NCBI GenBank assembly: GCA_932294295.1
Contig: OW028573.1
Coordinates: 10,001-74,000 of the forward strand
Origin: Alitta virens
Lineage: Eukaryota > Annelida > Polychaeta > Phyllodocida > Nereididae
Length of the DNA stretch: 64,000 nucleotides
Direction of reading: 5' to 3'
The position numbers and the translations under genes are program-made. The notes under the pieces are model-generated. The model searched no databases and had not been told where the DNA came from. It worked only from the letters and a program-made list of their open reading frames with translations. Shown in pieces: positions 1 to 8,900 of the stretch. The stretch's first letter is position 1. Every line of letters starts with the position of its first letter.

Positions 1-1
1 A

Positions 2-1687
2 CCCTTCATGCAGGCCTTAAGAAACAGTAACACCAGTGCCATTATTCATAATGTAACAGACCGGTTTTGGGGCACTGGCAGTAGAGAGGTGAGACAAACT
101 AATGCCACCAACACTTTCGGGCACCTGCTCGAACAAGTAAGATTTGAGACCTTGGGACTGAGAACGGAGAGGGGGCCAGCGCCTAGGGCGAGCCCAGCAG
201 AACAAAAAGGCAGGAAGGCACCACCTCCAGAGTGCAGGAAACAGACCTACGCGTCTGTGACTCTGGCAGGACCAAAAGAGGCAAGGGCAGCCTCCAAAGA
301 GACCCAGGGGAGTAGGAAGGCACCTACCAGGCAGCCAACCCCTGTGGTAGAGAAGGGACAAACAAATGGAAAGGGAGGCAGAAAGGACCCCAGGGTCCAG
401 CTCCAACCACAAATCTTGGTGCCAACCAAGGAAACCACCACTAGGGACAACCAGACAACCATCTCAGTCTCCCCACCAAAACCCCAACGCAAATGGAATT
501 CAAAAGACCGGCGTTCATATAAAAGAGCAAGGCAAGCAGCATCCCAGGAAGGTTCCCCCACGGGACCTAGGTCGCCGGCTCAAGAAACCAAGAGGGCTCG
601 ACACCTGTCGGGCTCTGAATGTGATATAGGGACGGTGCCTACCAGGCGTCCGTCTACTGGGCCAGATGTTGTAAGTTTGTCTGTAGGTGTCCACCATTCT
701 TCCCTTAACTCATTAGAGTATCCTTCCCTAGACGAAGCCGAGAGGACAATGACAGGAATGCCAACCGGATCCCCTAAGTCACTCGCGGGTACTAGCCCTA
801 TGACCATTCCCTCTGGGATTAAGGTCCCACTGCAAGAGTCCGGCTCTACAGTGGCGCAGGGTGAATCCCCGGCCAAGCCTACTTCTCCTGCCAGACCCAA
901 CCTGGGCGAGGCCCCTTTATCTCCTCTATCTACCTCTTTACCACCTATCCTTCTTCCTCCCACAGTGGAACCTCTCTCTTCATCCCTCTGGAACCCTGTT
1001 CCTTCCATTTCAAAATCACCACATATTTCAACATCACAACCAGCCAGACCTATTACTGAATTTTTTGGACCCAAAACCACTAAAGTACTCAAGTTCACCA
1101 CACTGAAAAGCAACCAATCTGGTGAAACTTTTGTTAGAAGCCAGGTGAGTCGATTTGAGCACGGCAACAATAAAAAAGCATGGCAGCTCCCAGCTATCAA
1201 TAAAACAGTCTTAATTATAGGGGACTCCAACCTTTCATCAGTTAGACAGATCCGACAGGCAGCTGCTACCAGCTGTCAAATTATTTCTTATCCAGGGGCC
1301 AAATATAAAGAACTTTATGACATCTTAAGAAAGGTAACAGAACCTCAGACTCAAGTCAAGCACCTAATTCTAAGTATTGGTATCAACAACAGAGCGCAGA
1401 ATGCCTTATCTACAGCCAACAAAGATATCCGCTCCTTAATTTTTCAAGCCATGGAGAAATTTCCAAAGGCCAAAGTATATTATCCTGAAATTGGCAACCA
1501 CCTACCCAATCTTAAAGAAATGAGTAATCTCAGAGACTTCCATAAAACTTGGTCATCATACCCATCCATCACAATCCTACCATCAATCACTCCAATCCGA
1601 ACCACAGCACCCGATGGGATCCACTGGACTTGGGACACTGCCAAGCTCCTGGTGGATTCTTGGTTAGATCACCTTAATTTAAACTAA
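2..1687 (+). CDS. PLE ORF1, copy 1 (5' part outside the window): end of NADAR domain, linker, SGNH hydrolase-like domain
   Basis: This is the C-terminal part of the first open reading frame of a Penelope-like element. It matches the full 850-aa ORF1 at 59996-62548; the first ATG here corresponds to residue 292 of that protein, so the frame simply continues beyond the left edge. It opens inside the NADAR domain (the DRFWGTG motif and the closing helix LLEQVRFE are present). A low-complexity basic then Pro/Ser/Thr-rich linker of about 340 residues follows, then an SGNH/GDSL-like domain with GDSN (block I), PGA (block II), GINN (block III) and DGIH (block V). The stop TAA at 1685-1687 directly follows TTTAAAC. 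Differences from copy 2: Ser for Gly near base 311, Pro for Ser at base 1019, and one silent change at 658. Expected role is accessory to retrotransposition; enzymatic activity is inferred from motifs only. Confidence 0.9.
   Translation, partial: PFMQALRNSNTSAIIHNVTDRFWGTGSREVRQTNATNTFGHLLEQVRFETLGLRTERGPAPRASPAEQKGRKAPPPECRKQTYASVTLAGPKEARAASKETQGSRKAPTRQPTPVVEKGQTNGKGGRKDPRVQLQPQILVPTKETTTRDNQTTISVSPPKPQRKWNSKDRRSYKRARQAASQEGSPTGPRSPAQETKRARHLSGSECDIGTVPTRRPSTGPDVVSLSVGVHHSSLNSLEYPSLDEAERTMTGMPTGSPKSLAGTSPMTIPSGIKVPLQESGSTVAQGESPAKPTSPARPNLGEAPLSPLSTSLPPILLPPTVEPLSSSLWNPVPSISKSPHISTSQPARPITEFFGPKTTKVLKFTTLKSNQSGETFVRSQVSRFEHGNNKKAWQLPAINKTVLIIGDSNLSSVRQIRQAAATSCQIISYPGAKYKELYDILRKVTEPQTQVKHLILSIGINNRAQNALSTANKDIRSLIFQAMEKFPKAKVYYPEIGNHLPNLKEMSNLRDFHKTWSSYPSITILPSITPIRTTAPDGIHWTWDTAKLLVDSWLDHLNLN
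1678..1684 (+). promoter_or_regulatory. Putative -1 ribosomal frameshift heptamer between PLE ORF1 and ORF2, copy 1
   Basis: The bases TTTAAAC sit in the ORF1 frame as T TTA AAC, the X XXY YYZ register needed for simultaneous -1 slippage, and are followed at once by the ORF1 stop TAA. In the -1 frame a TAA at 1675-1677 lies just upstream, so the frames overlap only across these seven bases. ORF2 has no ATG near its start. No strong stem or pseudoknot is obvious downstream; only a weak 4-bp AAGT/ACTT pairing was seen. Function is inferred. Confidence 0.6.
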
Positions 1688-3975
1688 TTTTGCCAAGTCA
1701 ATCAAACTTACTAAAGCCATCAAGCACTACATCAAAGAAAGATCTGGATAATGAAGAACTTAAAAAGTTAGGAATTTTAAATTTATCTACTCATTTTAAA
1801 ATCAAAAGCCACCATGCAAACTTACTTCAGAAAGGTCTATCCTTTGTTCCTGTCCAGAAGAATACTCCAACAGAACAATTTTCATCTGGTATTGACAAAT
1901 TTGTAAGAAATCTGAAAATAAAATTCACAAATTTCAACTTTAACCAACAACAGGTCAGTAAATTCAAAATTCCATCAAATTACATACCTTATCCTGGGTC
2001 CTACCCACCGGATATTGATCAGCTATCCATCTTGCTGAAACAGGAACTGAGGAAAATACCTGAAAAAGTAAACATCAAAGAAAATTTAACCAAAGAAGAT
2101 AGGAATGCCATCAAAGAATTAAAGGACAAATCCGACATAGTAATTAAGTCAGCAGACAAAGGGTCAGCCATTGTTATTATGGATAGGAAAGATTATGTCT
2201 TTGAAGCTGAACGGCAACTAAAAATCAATAGACATTACAGGGAAATAGATGAACCCCAGTTCCCTAGGAACTGTGAAATTTTCAATAGAATTTTAAATGA
2301 GATGAAACTCAAAGGCCTTATTTCAAGCAAGGAGATAAACTTCCTAAGAACTACCCAAGATGCAAGAGAACGTATCTTTTATTTATTACCTAAAATCCAC
2401 AAAGAAACAAACAAGTGGACTGTTCCTGACAAAATACCACCGGGGAGGCCTATAGTAAGTGATGTAAATTCTGAGTCATACGCAATTTCTAAATTTATTG
2501 ATTATCACTTGGCTCCATATGCAACCAGCCATCCAGCATATGTAAAAAACACTTATGATTTTTTGGATAAAATTCAAACTATTAAAACTCATCCAAATGC
2601 TCTTTTAATTTCCCTAGATGTAGACAGTCTATATACCAACATTGACAATGAAATGGGTATCAGGGCTGTAACTGAAAAATTTGCTACAGACCCAAAACCT
2701 ATTCATAAGTACATCATTAAATTACTCCGTTTATCCCTAGAAGGAAATGACTTTATCTTTGATGGCAAACATTATTTACAGGTTTCTGGTACAGCTATGG
2801 GTAAGAAGTTTGCTCCTCACTACGCCGATATAACTATGGCATATTGGGAGGCAAACAATCTTACTAGATGTGAAAACCAACCTAGAATTTATCTGAGATA
2901 TTTAGATGACATTTTTATGATCTGGGAACATCCAAGAGAAACCTTTGATGATTTTTTTAATGTTCTGAACACTGCTCATCCCAATATAAAACTCAAATCT
3001 AACATCCAGGAAACTGAACTAGAATTCCTGGATGTCCTAATTTACAAGGGTGACATCTTTAACCAGTCTGGTACTTTCGACACTAAAGTATATTTCAAAC
3101 CCACTGATTCACATGCATTGCTCCACAAACAATCATTCCACCCAAATCATACCTTTGCTGGAATCATTAAGTCACAACTAGTTAGATTTGGTCGAATCTG
3201 CCAATTAGAAAAAGATTTCGATGAGGCCACCAGCATCTTGTTTAGGGCACTTTATCCCAGGGGCTACTCGAAGAGATTCCTCAGAGACATCAAGTCCAAA
3301 ACCAAGGTCCAGTTCTTTTCTCCAGACCACCTCACAGGCATGAAACCCTGCAAGAGACCACGCTGCAGCATCTGCAAATATGTCAACACAGACAAAACTG
3401 TCAACACAAGTTCAAAGGAGGTAAAACTTTTTGCTAATGGGAATTGCGACACCCAAGTCGCCATTTATCTAATAAGCTGTAAGCAATGTCCACAGACACA
3501 TTATGTGGGCCAAACAATCAATCTTAGAGGGAGAATACTCAGTCACCTAAGCTCAATCAGAAAAAACAGTGACAAGAAGGTACACCAGCATTTTAAGTCT
3601 CCCAACCACAGTTTAGCTGATATTTCAATCACCATCTTGGAAATACCAAAATCTAATAAACAACAATTGTTAGATAGAGTAGAAAAGCAGTGGATTCGGA
3701 AAATTGACTCATTTCATCAGGGTTTAAATTCAGATTTAGGCAACACTCAAGGGGATGTTTGCACATTCATATTGCAACACCATCCCACTTCTCAACGACT
3801 AGTTAAAATTGCAAGGGACTGGTTAGATGATTTTAAATCAAACTCATCAAGGTTCAAAAAACACCCAGTCACTATTATAAAAGCAAATGCTAGAAACAAG
3901 AATCTATCACAGCACTTAGTTAGAGCTATGCTAAAAGACCCCAATCCAGAAGATCCAGATCTTCCTTCTACATAA
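1684..3975 (+). CDS. PLE ORF2, copy 1: reverse transcriptase with C-terminal GIY-YIG endonuclease
   Basis: This encodes the polymerase of the element. Numbered from the TTG codon at 1690 it has 761 residues. The N-terminal motif NLSTHF..LLQKGLSFVP is typical of PLE reverse transcriptases. ADKGSAIVIMDRKDY lies near residue 156, LLPKIHK and GRPIVSD near 236-256, the catalytic LDVDSLYTNI near 308, the SGTAMGKKFAP palm motif near 364, and YLDD at 404-407. A Cys-rich knuckle (CKRPRCSIC) near 557 precedes a GIY-YIG domain with YLISC at 593 and YVGQT at 605, and a conserved Glu in the RVEKQW helix. The first ATG is about 165 codons in, inside the RT, so translation probably enters from ORF1 by -1 frameshifting at 1678-1684; non-AUG initiation or reinitiation after the ORF1 stop are alternatives. 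The frame is intact to TAA at 3973-3975, so the copy may be active. Clade not assigned; Neptune- or Poseidon-like is a guess. Confidence 0.93.
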   Translation, partial: LILPSQSNLLKPSSTTSKKDLDNEELKKLGILNLSTHFKIKSHHANLLQKGLSFVPVQKNTPTEQFSSGIDKFVRNLKIKFTNFNFNQQQVSKFKIPSNYIPYPGSYPPDIDQLSILLKQELRKIPEKVNIKENLTKEDRNAIKELKDKSDIVIKSADKGSAIVIMDRKDYVFEAERQLKINRHYREIDEPQFPRNCEIFNRILNEMKLKGLISSKEINFLRTTQDARERIFYLLPKIHKETNKWTVPDKIPPGRPIVSDVNSESYAISKFIDYHLAPYATSHPAYVKNTYDFLDKIQTIKTHPNALLISLDVDSLYTNIDNEMGIRAVTEKFATDPKPIHKYIIKLLRLSLEGNDFIFDGKHYLQVSGTAMGKKFAPHYADITMAYWEANNLTRCENQPRIYLRYLDDIFMIWEHPRETFDDFFNVLNTAHPNIKLKSNIQETELEFLDVLIYKGDIFNQSGTFDTKVYFKPTDSHALLHKQSFHPNHTFAGIIKSQLVRFGRICQLEKDFDEATSILFRALYPRGYSKRFLRDIKSKTKVQFFSPDHLTGMKPCKRPRCSICKYVNTDKTVNTSSKEVKLFANGNCDTQVAIYLISCKQCPQTHYVGQTINLRGRILSHLSSIRKNSDKKVHQHFKSPNHSLADISITILEIPKSNKQQLLDRVEKQWIRKIDSFHQGLNSDLGNTQGDVCTFILQHHPTSQRLVKIARDWLDDFKSNSSRFKKHPVTIIKANARNKNLSQHLVRAMLKDPNPEDPDLPST

Positions 3976-4112
3976 ATCTCCCCAAATTTACTTATATTGT
4001 TTTCTGACACAAACCCACCAAGTGGTCATATCTTAAGTACTTGTGCCAGTGCATTTGTCAGGTATTTAGGTTGGGAATAAATTCAGGATTAAAACCAATT
4101 TATTGGCATTTA

Positions 4113-4270
4113 AACCCTGAACCCTAACCCTAACCCTGACCCTAACCCCAACCCTAACCCTAACCCTAACCCTAACCCTAACCCTAACCCTAACCCTAAC
4201 CCTAACCCTAACCCCTAACCCTAACCCTAACCCTAACCCTAACCCTAACCCCTAACCCTAACCCTAACCC
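4113..4270 (+). repeat. Interstitial telomeric repeat (CCCTAA)n at the PLE 3' junction
   Basis: About 26 units of CCCTAA. The units closest to the PLE are variant (CCCTGA, CCCCAA) and two CCCCTAA units occur further in. The strand carrying the PLE sense sequence has CCCTAA after the element 3' end, so the complementary strand reads TTAGGG into the antisense cDNA. This is the geometry expected if a telomeric 3' end primed reverse transcription, and the + strand orientation fits the left end of a chromosome. Confidence 0.97.
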
Positions 4271-5517
4271 TTACTAACAAACGGTCTGAGAAGTGAAAAT
4301 TTATAGGTCAATGCAGCAGCAGCGTAGGCAACGTAAGCAGGGAGGGGATAGCTCGGTTTCACATAATAGTCAAATTCTGTCAAAACGGTTGGGGGTACGG
4401 CTGTAAATTGCACCATTAGAACCGTAATACAAACGCGCAACTTACAAACCAAATTTGACAAAGATCCGACTAGTAAAAGCCGAGAAAAGTTTGATTATAG
4501 TGCCTGTCAAAATCCCTGATTTTGCTCCACTCCACCCAGGTGTAAATGCATGGGTACTTGGCTACAGGCAGAGATGGCAATTGTGAGTGCTTGACCCATG
4601 AAGCGCCGTAATTGGCTGCATGTTGAGAAAGGCTCAAGCTTGAACAGGCCTGTCAAGGGTAGGGTGTAATTGTTATAGTCGGTTGATCGAAAATTTGTGA
4701 TAGACTGGGTTCATTTTAAATAATTAATTGTAATGCTTTAGATTACGAGTATCATAGTACTATCTTTATTAGTGGTTGTCATTTGTTAGTACAGGTTCAT
4801 TCAGCACAAATTATCAGTTAGTTTAGTGACGTGTAGCAAACAAAGCTGATTAAATAACTGATAGGTTTGTTCATTATAGTAGTAGTTAAAATAAACTAAG
4901 AAAGTAAATGTCACGTACGTCTCACCCTCACTTTGCAGTGTGGTATTTTGGGTATTTAGGTTAGCATTTTATGCTGCAGAGTATGCATAAATGTTTTTTT
5001 TTAAACCTGGCTATTATACAAAATGGCAATTATCATAACTGAGCCTTCAGGAGGGCTATGCAAAAAAGATGGATGTACCGGTGGAATACGCATTGTGCAA
5101 GTGACGCCATCTATAATCATCAAATCAAATAGCACAAGTGGCGACCCCTGGCGAGCGCATGAAGATCGCGCGCGACTGAGCGTCATGGCGTTGCTAAGTA
5201 AACGGCTTGACGTTACCAGGCAGTGCTTTGTGGAAAGTTGCTGAAGTTTGTGGCTGTCAGAACTTATTGTAATGGATGGGAAAAGTCGCTGGAAGATGAA
5301 TAACTAGAAGTAATCCAGTTATCAAAAGTTTGTGGGATGTTTTTACATTAAAATATTAAAATTCTGACGTGGATTAAGTTGATCTGATCGGTCAAAACAG
5401 TAAATTATATAGGATTACATACTGTTTCTGGCGGGAGGATCAAACGTGTTCCACACTGAAGTGAAGATCCAGTTATAGTACAAAAGAGTTTATGTGTCAT
5501 ACACAGGTGTGAAAAAC
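4271..5517. other. Intergenic DNA and upstream region of the QRICH2-like gene
   Basis: No convincing coding exon was seen. The segment 5020-5260 is richer in GC and CpG than its surroundings, as expected of a promoter, and holds an X-box-like site at 5190-5203. The transcription start is not determined. Confidence 0.5.
5190..5203 (+). promoter_or_regulatory. Candidate RFX X-box upstream of the QRICH2-like gene
   Basis: GTTGCTAAGTAAAC resembles the RFX X-box (GTTGCC, a short spacer, RGNAAC) with about one mismatch in the second half. It lies about 315 bp before the ATG. RFX factors control many ciliary and flagellar genes, and vertebrate QRICH2 is a sperm flagellum protein, so the position makes sense. 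The match is by eye only. Confidence 0.35.
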
Positions 5518-5955
5518 ATGACGGCCAGTTTGAGCCTTGCCCAGATGGTCGACCTGGCCCTGGGAACGCCAGAAGTTGGGGCCGTCAATTTCAACGTCTT
5601 GCACACCTTGTTGCATGCTCTGCTGGGTAAATTGGATCTTCAAGATCACAAAGCAAACATCAATGAAGCTGACAAACAATTCCTCAGCAGCAACAAAACA
5701 GAAAAATCAGAAAACAACAAAGATGGGCAAGACTCCTTGAAAAATATTCTACGTGCCCCTTACCACACTTTGCAAGATAAACTAATGAAAATGGAAGATC
5801 AATTGGCAATTTTAAATGACTTACCAAGTAATAATGAACTTCTTAGCAAAGTTAAAGCAAGAGGTGATGAAGACAGGTACAGGCCAATGACAGACTTATG
5901 GCAGACCATGCAGATATCTAAAAGAGTGGGAACTAATGAAGAAGGAATAGGCAAG
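5518..5955 (+). CDS. QRICH2: Exon 1 of the QRICH2-like gene (N-terminal helical motif)
   Basis: This exon encodes 146 residues, phase 0 at its donor (GCAAG|GTAAGA). The in-frame GTG at 5494 was not used because ATG 5518 starts exactly at the conserved family N-terminus. The rest is polar and helical (lysine- and glutamate-rich), consistent with entry into a coiled coil. Confidence 0.85.
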
Positions 5956-8900
5956 GTAAGAAAAAAAATCATAAAGTAAAAGTACAATAGTTCTAGAGCC
6001 AATATTTGGGCAAGCAAATATCTACTTTAATGTGCAAAATTTGTAAAAATAAAATCAATAAAATAAAATACTATAGATTAACAATCAATAACAGTGAGCG
6101 CAAAACTATTACACATCAGTAATTGATAAAGTTGATTTACCCTCGTACTATTTCTGAGTCTATTATATCATGTGAATCATCTGGTGTGATTGCTTGAAGA
6201 AAAAGATTTATTTACATGATCAAAAGTAGGAAATCTTAATTGAACTGTGGAGTTGTACTAGGCTGGAATTGGAAAATTAAATAAATCTGGCAGAAAAGTA
6301 CTCGCAGTAGAGAATGCTCGGTTTGCCGGGTTTGGCGATACGATGTTTGATATTTGCTTGTTGCATTTTTTGTGCAAATATTCTGTCTGGTATTGAATTG
6401 TTAAAGGTGATCAAAAATTGTTTTGCTGCGTATTGGGTCACTTAGTCTCTGTCAATATTATGCATGGTTGGTAGGCAGTATTGTGTTTTATTCTAAAATC
6501 ATGAGCTGTGCTAAATTAGGAAATGGGAATTTTGATTTCATGTATCCAAAACTTGTGCAGTGTAATTAAAATGGGTATCTGGTGACAGGGTGATACATTA
6601 CCAAGGGAATAACAATAACACAAATGATAGTGTAGGTTTCAACTTTGGACTTTTAAGTACTAATTAGTAAGCACTTGAATCATGGGCCAGGTTTGGACTT
6701 TAAGCTCTTCTAGGTGCCATGAAGATAAAAAAATGTATTGATCTGTTTATGGAGAGCAATGTGGGCGAAACACATGTAAACCAATTTATGTCCTTTCCAT
6801 GATGTATCTTGATCCTGCACTTCTCTCCTGAATTATTCCAACCCTTCTAGAATGACACAACGTGGGTTCCAGAATTATGCACTTGCCATGACCAATTTGG
6901 CTAAAGGTCAAGCGAACTCCATGTAATCAGTGATCAGGTTTTGCCAGTTTGGCTGTCCTTTGGAGTGAATATGCATGAACAAAACATCAATATGTTTGCA
7001 ACATCTTTCACTACAAATTGACATTAAACAAAATTTCATCATATCAATTTGGATATATTTAAAAATAGAGTAATATTAACTCATTTATGGAAACATATTT
7101 TTGCATTGCGAGTTGAAATTAGTATGCAAGAACAATTTGTTACAACATACAGATCTATGTAAATTGAAACATGACCATAAAGAAGTAGAAAAAAAAAGAT
7201 CACATTGGGGATGGGGAAAGGTCATCATTATAGTTATGTACATTGTACTTCATTACTTAATTAGCTGTTGAAGCTCTGTGTGTACATTTTGTTGAATCTG
7301 GGCTTATTGTCTTTTGTATTGTTCCAATGATACATTTCTGAAGCTTGGCAAACTTATAAGCTACATGTATATGCAACACAAAACATTTGACACTATCATG
7401 AATCATGACAACATTACTCCATGACACTTAAAAAATATATAACCTGCAACTAGGGGCTGCCGCTGACCTAATGATGGGGCGATAACGCTTGAAGTCCATC
7501 CACACTTTAGTACACGTGTGCTCGGGGTCTTAAACTGCCCCAGCATAGACACCTAGTGCAGGGCACCATTTAATGTCTAGTGAATGTCATCCAGCTGAGA
7601 TTTAGCTCACAATGAAGACCTGGACCTTCAGCAGAACTTACCAATGCCACCCAACTGCTCAGTGACCGATTTTCACATTGTATGATGATATGAATAACAC
7701 TCATTTATTTTTCTATTTTCAGTTGATGTCTCTTGTAGAAGATATGATGGGAGACATGCAACAGACGAGAGAAGAAAACACATCTCTGAACAAAAGGATT
7801 GACGAGGTAAAACTTTGAAATGAAATGAAGTATTGTAATGTCTCAGTGTTACTGGTCTGATGCTTAGTCACCTAATATAGATGATGAGGTAATAGAAGGA
7901 AATGCACACCATGTTAAACACTTAATTCCATAGAATAGGTTTTAAATCGTAACAACATCAAACATTAGTCACTGTCTGTAAAAAAAGTTTGAAGAGAATA
8001 ACCCATTGGCCATTTTGATCTCATGCAGAATTACTTTAATAGGATTAGAACCCGAGATCTTTGAACAGAGGAGCTGGCCAATTTCTTAATCATTGATTCA
8101 TCTTCATAGTTTAAACGATGTAGAGTAATGTCCCAAACATTGAATGAAAAATTTCATGAAGATAGCTGATGCCCACGGAGAGAAATAAATGTCCATTTGA
8201 TATTTTATTCTTTGGTGGACTACAGAAAAATTGTTCCTATGGTTACAGTTTCCCAGATATAACTCTCTGAAGTAAATGTATAGGCTCCCTTAACCACTTT
8301 AGTTCTACCAGTATTAAAGTCAAGTGATAGTAAATTGTTGGAAAAAAAAGTATATTATTATAAGTTTCAAATGTTGTATGTATTTTGTAGTACCTTTGGC
8401 CACAACAGCAGTGTCAGGAATGATCCCACCAATCAAAAAATTTAATGAATATATGATATCACAAATGATAGTTTGTCTCTCATGATCTGTACAAGAGAAA
8501 ATATTGGATAAATTTCAGATTGTGACAAGTGTATAATTTAACCTTGGAAAGGTATGACTAATACTTAAATCAAAGCTATACAATAGCATAGTTGCTTGGA
8601 TATTTGAGCATTGGTAATTGATTCATTATGGTCTAAGGTTGTGTGTTGGAGATTGTTTGTGTCAGTTTGCATGTTTGGGAAACGCATTTGAATAAATAAA
8701 TAATGCTCTATTCTGCAAACCCTGTGGCTAAGACATGGCTACCCAGCAGATTAAAGATTTCGCGTTAACTCCATCGAAACTCCACATTACATTTTTTACA
8801 TTGACCTATCCAAACACATTCCCAAGGCAGTTTTTCAGCCAAATCAAAAAGCATAATTATGTATAGATCCATATTTTTTTCTATATTTAACCCATGCCTC

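Larger units (their letters stand above)
1..4112 (+). mobile_element. Penelope-like retroelement, copy 1 (5' end outside the window)
   Basis: The element covers the 3' part of ORF1, all of ORF2 and a 137-bp 3' untranslated region (3976-4112) with an AATAAA at about 4075. Its 3' end runs straight into telomeric (CCCTAA)n repeat. It is the same family as 59996-64000, with a constant offset of 60,861 bp, no indels and about five substitutions over the shared 3,139 bp. I saw no hammerhead ribozyme core (CTGATGA with GAAA) in the visible untranslated parts. Confidence 0.9.

Noticed and set aside
17..412. Minus-strand open frames opposite PLE ORF1 (also 580-1230 and the matching ones at 60878-62091)
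   Set aside because: They are antisense shadows of the Pro/Ser-rich ORF1 with no family motif.
3976..4112. Hammerhead ribozyme in the PLE 3' region, as known from other PLEs
   Set aside because: No CTGATGA...GAAA core was found there or in the visible 5' region of copy 2. The full element ends are not all in the window.
5494..5517. GTG start for the QRICH2-like protein
   Set aside because: The ATG at 5518 fits the conserved family N-terminus, and non-ATG initiation needs no invoking here.
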